Shown here: positions 59,983-64,000 of the stretch, piece after piece
Numbering within the stretch: the stretch's first letter is position 1
How the letters are laid out: each line of letters starts with the position of its first letter
Assembly (NCBI GenBank): GCA_036417435.1
Contig: CM070912.1
Span: forward strand, 22,494,055 to 22,558,054
DNA from: Inia geoffrensis
Taxonomy: Eukaryota > Chordata > Mammalia > Artiodactyla > Iniidae
Reading direction: 5' to 3'
DNA: 64,000 nt
Program-made: the position numbers and the translations under genes
Notes under the pieces: generated by a model
Database searches by the model: none
The model's input: the letters and a program-made list of their open reading frames with translations, nothing else
Told to the model about the DNA's origin: nothing

Positions 59983-60504
59983 TAAAAGCGAAAACGCACT
60001 CAAGTGCATACATGCTTTCACTAATTTTTAATGGCTCAAGTTTTCCATCAGCGTTGAAGTAGCTGAAAACTTTGGAGAACCTGACAAGTAAGTGTAATAA
60101 AACTTACGTTATTTTAAACTTAAATATTTCATATATATCCAAAGCAGAATTTATTATAATTTTACTTTACTGTCTTCATTAAAAGCAAGGTCACTAATAA
60201 TGTTTTAAGAATATACTTGTTAGCTTGTCTCCTTTTCAGTTGAGAGACTGGCTGTATTTTATAATTTCTCATGATCTGTGACGATCTTAAATAATTTCAG
60301 CTTACTGAAACCTCATTCACAGGACCCCACTGTTACTGTTAATTAAATGATCAACACCACATTACAATTGGTTAATATGGCACTAAGCAAAATCTGTGCA
60401 TCAGTTTTAGAAGCAGCAGCATGATGGTGTTTTTAAATATGTGAACTTTGATACTTTCATACATTTCCAATTTCTATATTTTTCTTTTTCGCATACTTTC
60501 TTTT

Positions 60505-60803
60505 TTTTGGTTAAATTTATTTTTATTTATTTTTGGCTGCATTGGGTCTTCGTTGCAGTGCGCAGGCTTCTCATTGCAGTGGCTTCTCTTGTGGAGCACG
60601 GGCTCTAGGCACGTGGGCTTCAGTAGTTGCAGCACGTGGGCTCAGTAGTTGTGGCTCACGGGCTCTAGAGCGCAGGCTCAGTAGTTGTGGCGCATGGGCT
60701 TAGTTGCTCCGCAGCATGTGGGATCTTCCTGGACCAGGGCTCGAACCCATGTTCCCTGCATTGGCAGGCGGATTCTTAACCACTGCACCACCGGCGAAGT
60801 CCC
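60505..60803 (-). repeat. Long-form CHR SINE
   Basis: TTTATTTATTTTTGGCTGC to CCACCGGCGAAGTCCC, with near-duplicates of TCTTTTTCGCATACTTTCT at the ends. 59983-60504 and 60804-62640 are AT-rich with no recognised gene. Confidence 0.88.
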
Positions 60804-62649
60804 TCTTTTTTGCGTATTTTCTATTTCAGATATTATATTCATATGTCTTCCTACATTTTACATTCATCACCCATACATTCAAGGCTTGTTTCATTTGCTG
60901 TAAGAAAGGAGATAGGCCTTGTACTGAGCATGTGGCTTTATTTAATATCAGAATTGGTTTTTATATATCTTTATTAACTTTCAACTGAGTTGAAAATATC
61001 ATCCTGTAATGACAAGTTACATATATAATCTAATCTCATTGCATCAGGATGATTTGATTTCATCATAGTGTATTTCTTCATTTGATATTTTATGTGTTTG
61101 TACCTATTGAATATATGTATATTAGACATGAGACTATCCTACCAGTTCATCGAATTTGAAAAAGGAGAGGTGTTTTTTCTTCTTATATTCTCAATATTTT
61201 CCAGGTCTAACCTAACTTCCTAGTAGCATTTAAAATTCCTTTTGAATTTTATTACATAAATAAGGGCCATATCTCCATCCATCATTAGCTATATGGTTAG
61301 GTGTATCAGCAGTATAATAACCTATAATTCCTCTTAACTCAGAAACATTCTGAGCTTTCAGTATATTCTTATGATCTTCTAAGAAGTAAATTAGTTATTG
61401 CATGAAACTTATCAAAATGTAAGTCACTTAGATAAAATATTCTTTTATTCTTTAAATCGATTTTATCACTTGCTGTAAAACATCATCTAGTAAATTATGA
61501 GTTTGAATAATTCTTTTAAACCCTTCTGTTTTAGAAAAGACCATGGTGAAACACTGTATCTTTGGGGTAACCAATTCTGTTTATGTTCTATCAATGAGCC
61601 AAAGATGGCTCTGGTGTATTGGCGGGCTGGTATCCCCCGTTAGCTCAAAAGCCTCTTGGTGCTAAACTTGAATTTTTATACACTGAGTTTTTTAAAACAT
61701 AGCCTCAGTAAGAGAGTTTTAGTCATTTACGTTGTTCCTGATTTTCATATCCCGTGAAACTGTGCCCAACATCTGCTAATTGTAGGTAAGTTCAACCCTG
61801 TAGCTCTGCAAGACCCCAAGCTACTGCTGCCCTTCTGAGTGCTCTGAGACTCCCAGCCTGGCTGCGCAGGGACCTAATTTAGGCACGTCAGCTTCCTTTC
61901 CAGTTCCCCTCTTCCCAGAGAGATGCCTGACCACCTTCTGCTTCTGGGTAGTAGCCATGGGAAGGTCTCCTGCTGTGATGGACTTCTCTTCATGCAAACC
62001 TTGTCAGAGTTGCCCACATGAAGCTTGTTGCATGCTACTGCCACCTCATGGTCACTTCTTTCTCCTTCAGCCTCAACCCCTCAAACTCACTGTACATTCT
62101 GCCAATCTTTGAATATCTCTTTGAATTGGAAATATTTGATTCTGTTTGTTACTGCTGAAAGGTATTCATGGGAACAAAATAAAAACAAGGATTATTCAGA
62201 ACAACTGAGCCAGTCACAATGAATCACTTGGCTATTTGTTCCTTTTTTGAAAATGTTCAGCCATGGTGTGAAATACACTCTCTAAAATCTCAATATTGTC
62301 TACCATCCATGGTGACCAACTTTACAGAGACACTTCAAAACCAGAAAACCACATAATTGTATAATACACAATATAATGTTGTATGCATATATGTATTATT
62401 TTAACATAAAATAGGTAAAATGGATGCTTCTGTGAATTATATATTATTGGGTAGTACTTGATCTAATGTATACATAATGGCAGCATAAATGCTAGTATTT
62501 AAATAAAACAAGGGTACAATAAGAGTAGTTGTGTCAATTACTAGTTACTAACTAATAGTAGGAGTAAATATGCAATCACATGTAAAAAGATAAAACGATT
62601 ATTAAAAACTTAATTTTATAATAGATTTATTTTTTAAATTTAAATTAAA

Positions 62650-62773
62650 TTAAATTTTTTTTTTTGGCCACACCACATGGCATGTGGGATCTTACTTCCC
62701 TGATCAGGGATCAAACCTGTGCCCCCTGCAGTGCAAGCGTGGAGTCCTAACCACTGGACTGTCAGGGAATTCC
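62650..62773 (-). repeat. CHR-1-like SINE
   Basis: Poly-T, GGCCACACCACATGGCATGT, GGGATCAAACCTGTG box B complement and GTCAGGGAATTCCC end. Confidence 0.88.
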
Positions 62774-62839
62774 CTATAATAGGTTTAGATTTGCAGGGAA
62801 AAAAAAAAAATTGTGAAGACAGTATTGAGAGTTTCCACG

Positions 62840-63990
62840 TGCCTAAGACTCAGTTTGCCCTAATTGTGAATGTCATAACATTTGGTACATTGTCACAATT
62901 AATATCCAAAATTGATACAATATTATTAACTAAAGTTCACATTTTACTTAGATTTGCTTGGGTGGGTTTTAACTTTTTCTGTTCCAAGGCCCAGCCCAGC
63001 GGGCACATTGTATTTAGTCATCATGTCTCCTTAGGCTCCACTTGGCTGTGACAGTTTCTCAGACTTGGCATATTTTTCATAATCTGGAAAGTTTTGAGGA
63101 GTATTGTTCATGTATTTTATATAACAGTCCTAGCTGGTATATATCTTATGATATTTCAAATGTTTAGACTGGGGTTATTTTCTGAGGCAAGGAGGGGTGA
63201 AGATCACGAGGCAAAATGTCATTCTTATCACTTCATCTCTAGGATGATTACTTTCGAGATAACTTGTTGATGTTGCCTTTAATCACCTGGCTGAGGCAGT
63301 GTTAGTCAGGTTTCTCCTCTGTCCGTAGTGTACCTTCTCTTTGATTAAATCACTATGTGCACATCGTAAGGAGTGGGAAGTTATGTTTCTTGTCTTTGAG
63401 GACTGAGTATCTATGTAATCGTGCAGATTTTTTCTATATGGAAAATGTTTATTTCTCTCCATATGGACTCCTTGAAATTTCTTTTATGTTTTCTAGAATA
63501 GTGCAGTACTTCTTTATATGTTTTCTTGCTCAAATAGTTCCAGCTTTAGCCATTGGGTTCTCTTTCAGGTAGCTCCAGTGTCCTGCTTGTGCACCCCGCC
63601 TTTGTTTTTTGTTGTTTTGTTTGTTGGTTTTGGAGAACTACCTTACTTCCTGGCACTAAGGAAAGTTGCTGTGCACTCACTTTGCATATCCTGCTTCAGT
63701 CTTAGTATCAGCCAGTTCTTCAAAGTGCCCTTGTTTCTCCTTTTGGAAAATGGTATTTAAAACCTAAATCGGGGAGTTCAGTGTGCTCATCACTACTAAG
63801 GTGTTCTTGATTCTTCGCCATCTCAGCAGACAGTGCAAAGAAGAGTGTGTCTATATACTAATCTGTGTATATACACGTAACAACCACTATCTGTATGGAA
63901 CAAGTTGAATGCATATGATGGCAAACATGAATGCATACAGATGACTCCACCTGTAACCTATTACCGTGTGCATGATTCTAGCCTTTTCCA
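62840..63990 (-). repeat. Ancient L1M 3' region, antisense
   Basis: The plus strand reads the complement of an old L1M 3' UTR: CACCTGGCTGAGGCAGTGTT, GTCAGGTTTCTCCTCTGT, CACTATGTGCACATCGTAAGGAGTGGG-type order and AGACTGGGGTTATTTTCTGA. Identified by recognition; edges approximate. Confidence 0.6.
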
Positions 63991-64000
63991 TATAAGAGTG

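Noticed and set aside
1..64000. CRISPR arrays, operons, phage or prokaryotic systems
   Set aside because: The window is vertebrate nuclear DNA with introns, SINEs and L1s; no regularly spaced short repeats or bacterial-type gene clusters are present.

Overview
Mammalian nuclear DNA, most likely from a cetacean. The evidence is more than 20 tRNA-derived SINEs of the cetartiodactyl CHR type, several near-identical with intact target-site duplications, plus artiodactyl-type L1 elements. Gene order matches the REXO5 - ERI2 - ACSM3 - THUMPD1 - ACSM block of human 16p12/mouse chr7, here in reverse of the human orientation. All genes were assigned by recognising protein and exon sequence from memory; no database search was run.

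Layout. 1-2.6 kb: REXO5 intron 1 (minus), with a degenerate tandem repeat and an old L1. 2.65-3.6 kb: a CpG-rich bidirectional promoter with REXO5 exon 1 (minus) and ERI2 exon 1 (plus). 3.4-17 kb: ERI2, nine coding exons. Exon 6 carries a 253-bp SINE insertion with a 13-bp duplication and a long pure A-tail. A twin-primed L1, another L1 tail and a ~70-bp minisatellite lie in intron 7. 18-23.4 kb: remnant of ACSM3 (minus), four C-terminal exons with two stops and a frameshift. 24.6-25.5 kb: intact ferritin light-chain retrocopy (minus) that keeps an iron-responsive element. 27.9-32.1 kb: THUMPD1 (plus), four intact coding exons. 33-35 kb: hAT-transposase-like fossil carrying a nested SINE. 36.8-47.4 kb: second ACSM pseudogene (minus), best matching ACSM4, with two stops, a lost splice acceptor, a broken exon and missing internal exons. 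50.6-53.6 kb: decayed L1. 57.2-58.0 kb: 14-3-3 epsilon retropseudogene. 59.3-60.0 kb: orphan CpG island. The rest to 64 kb is intergenic repeat DNA.

How it fits together. REXO5 and ERI2 are RNA exonucleases sharing a promoter; THUMPD1 is a tRNA-acetylation adaptor. The ACSM genes encode mitochondrial medium-chain acyl-CoA synthetases. Two ACSM genes flanking THUMPD1 are dead here. ACSM4 is the olfactory-epithelium member in rodents, so its loss would suit the reduced sense of smell of whales. The most striking single event is the young SINE inside the catalytic domain of an otherwise intact ERI2, which in this haplotype should abolish full-length protein.
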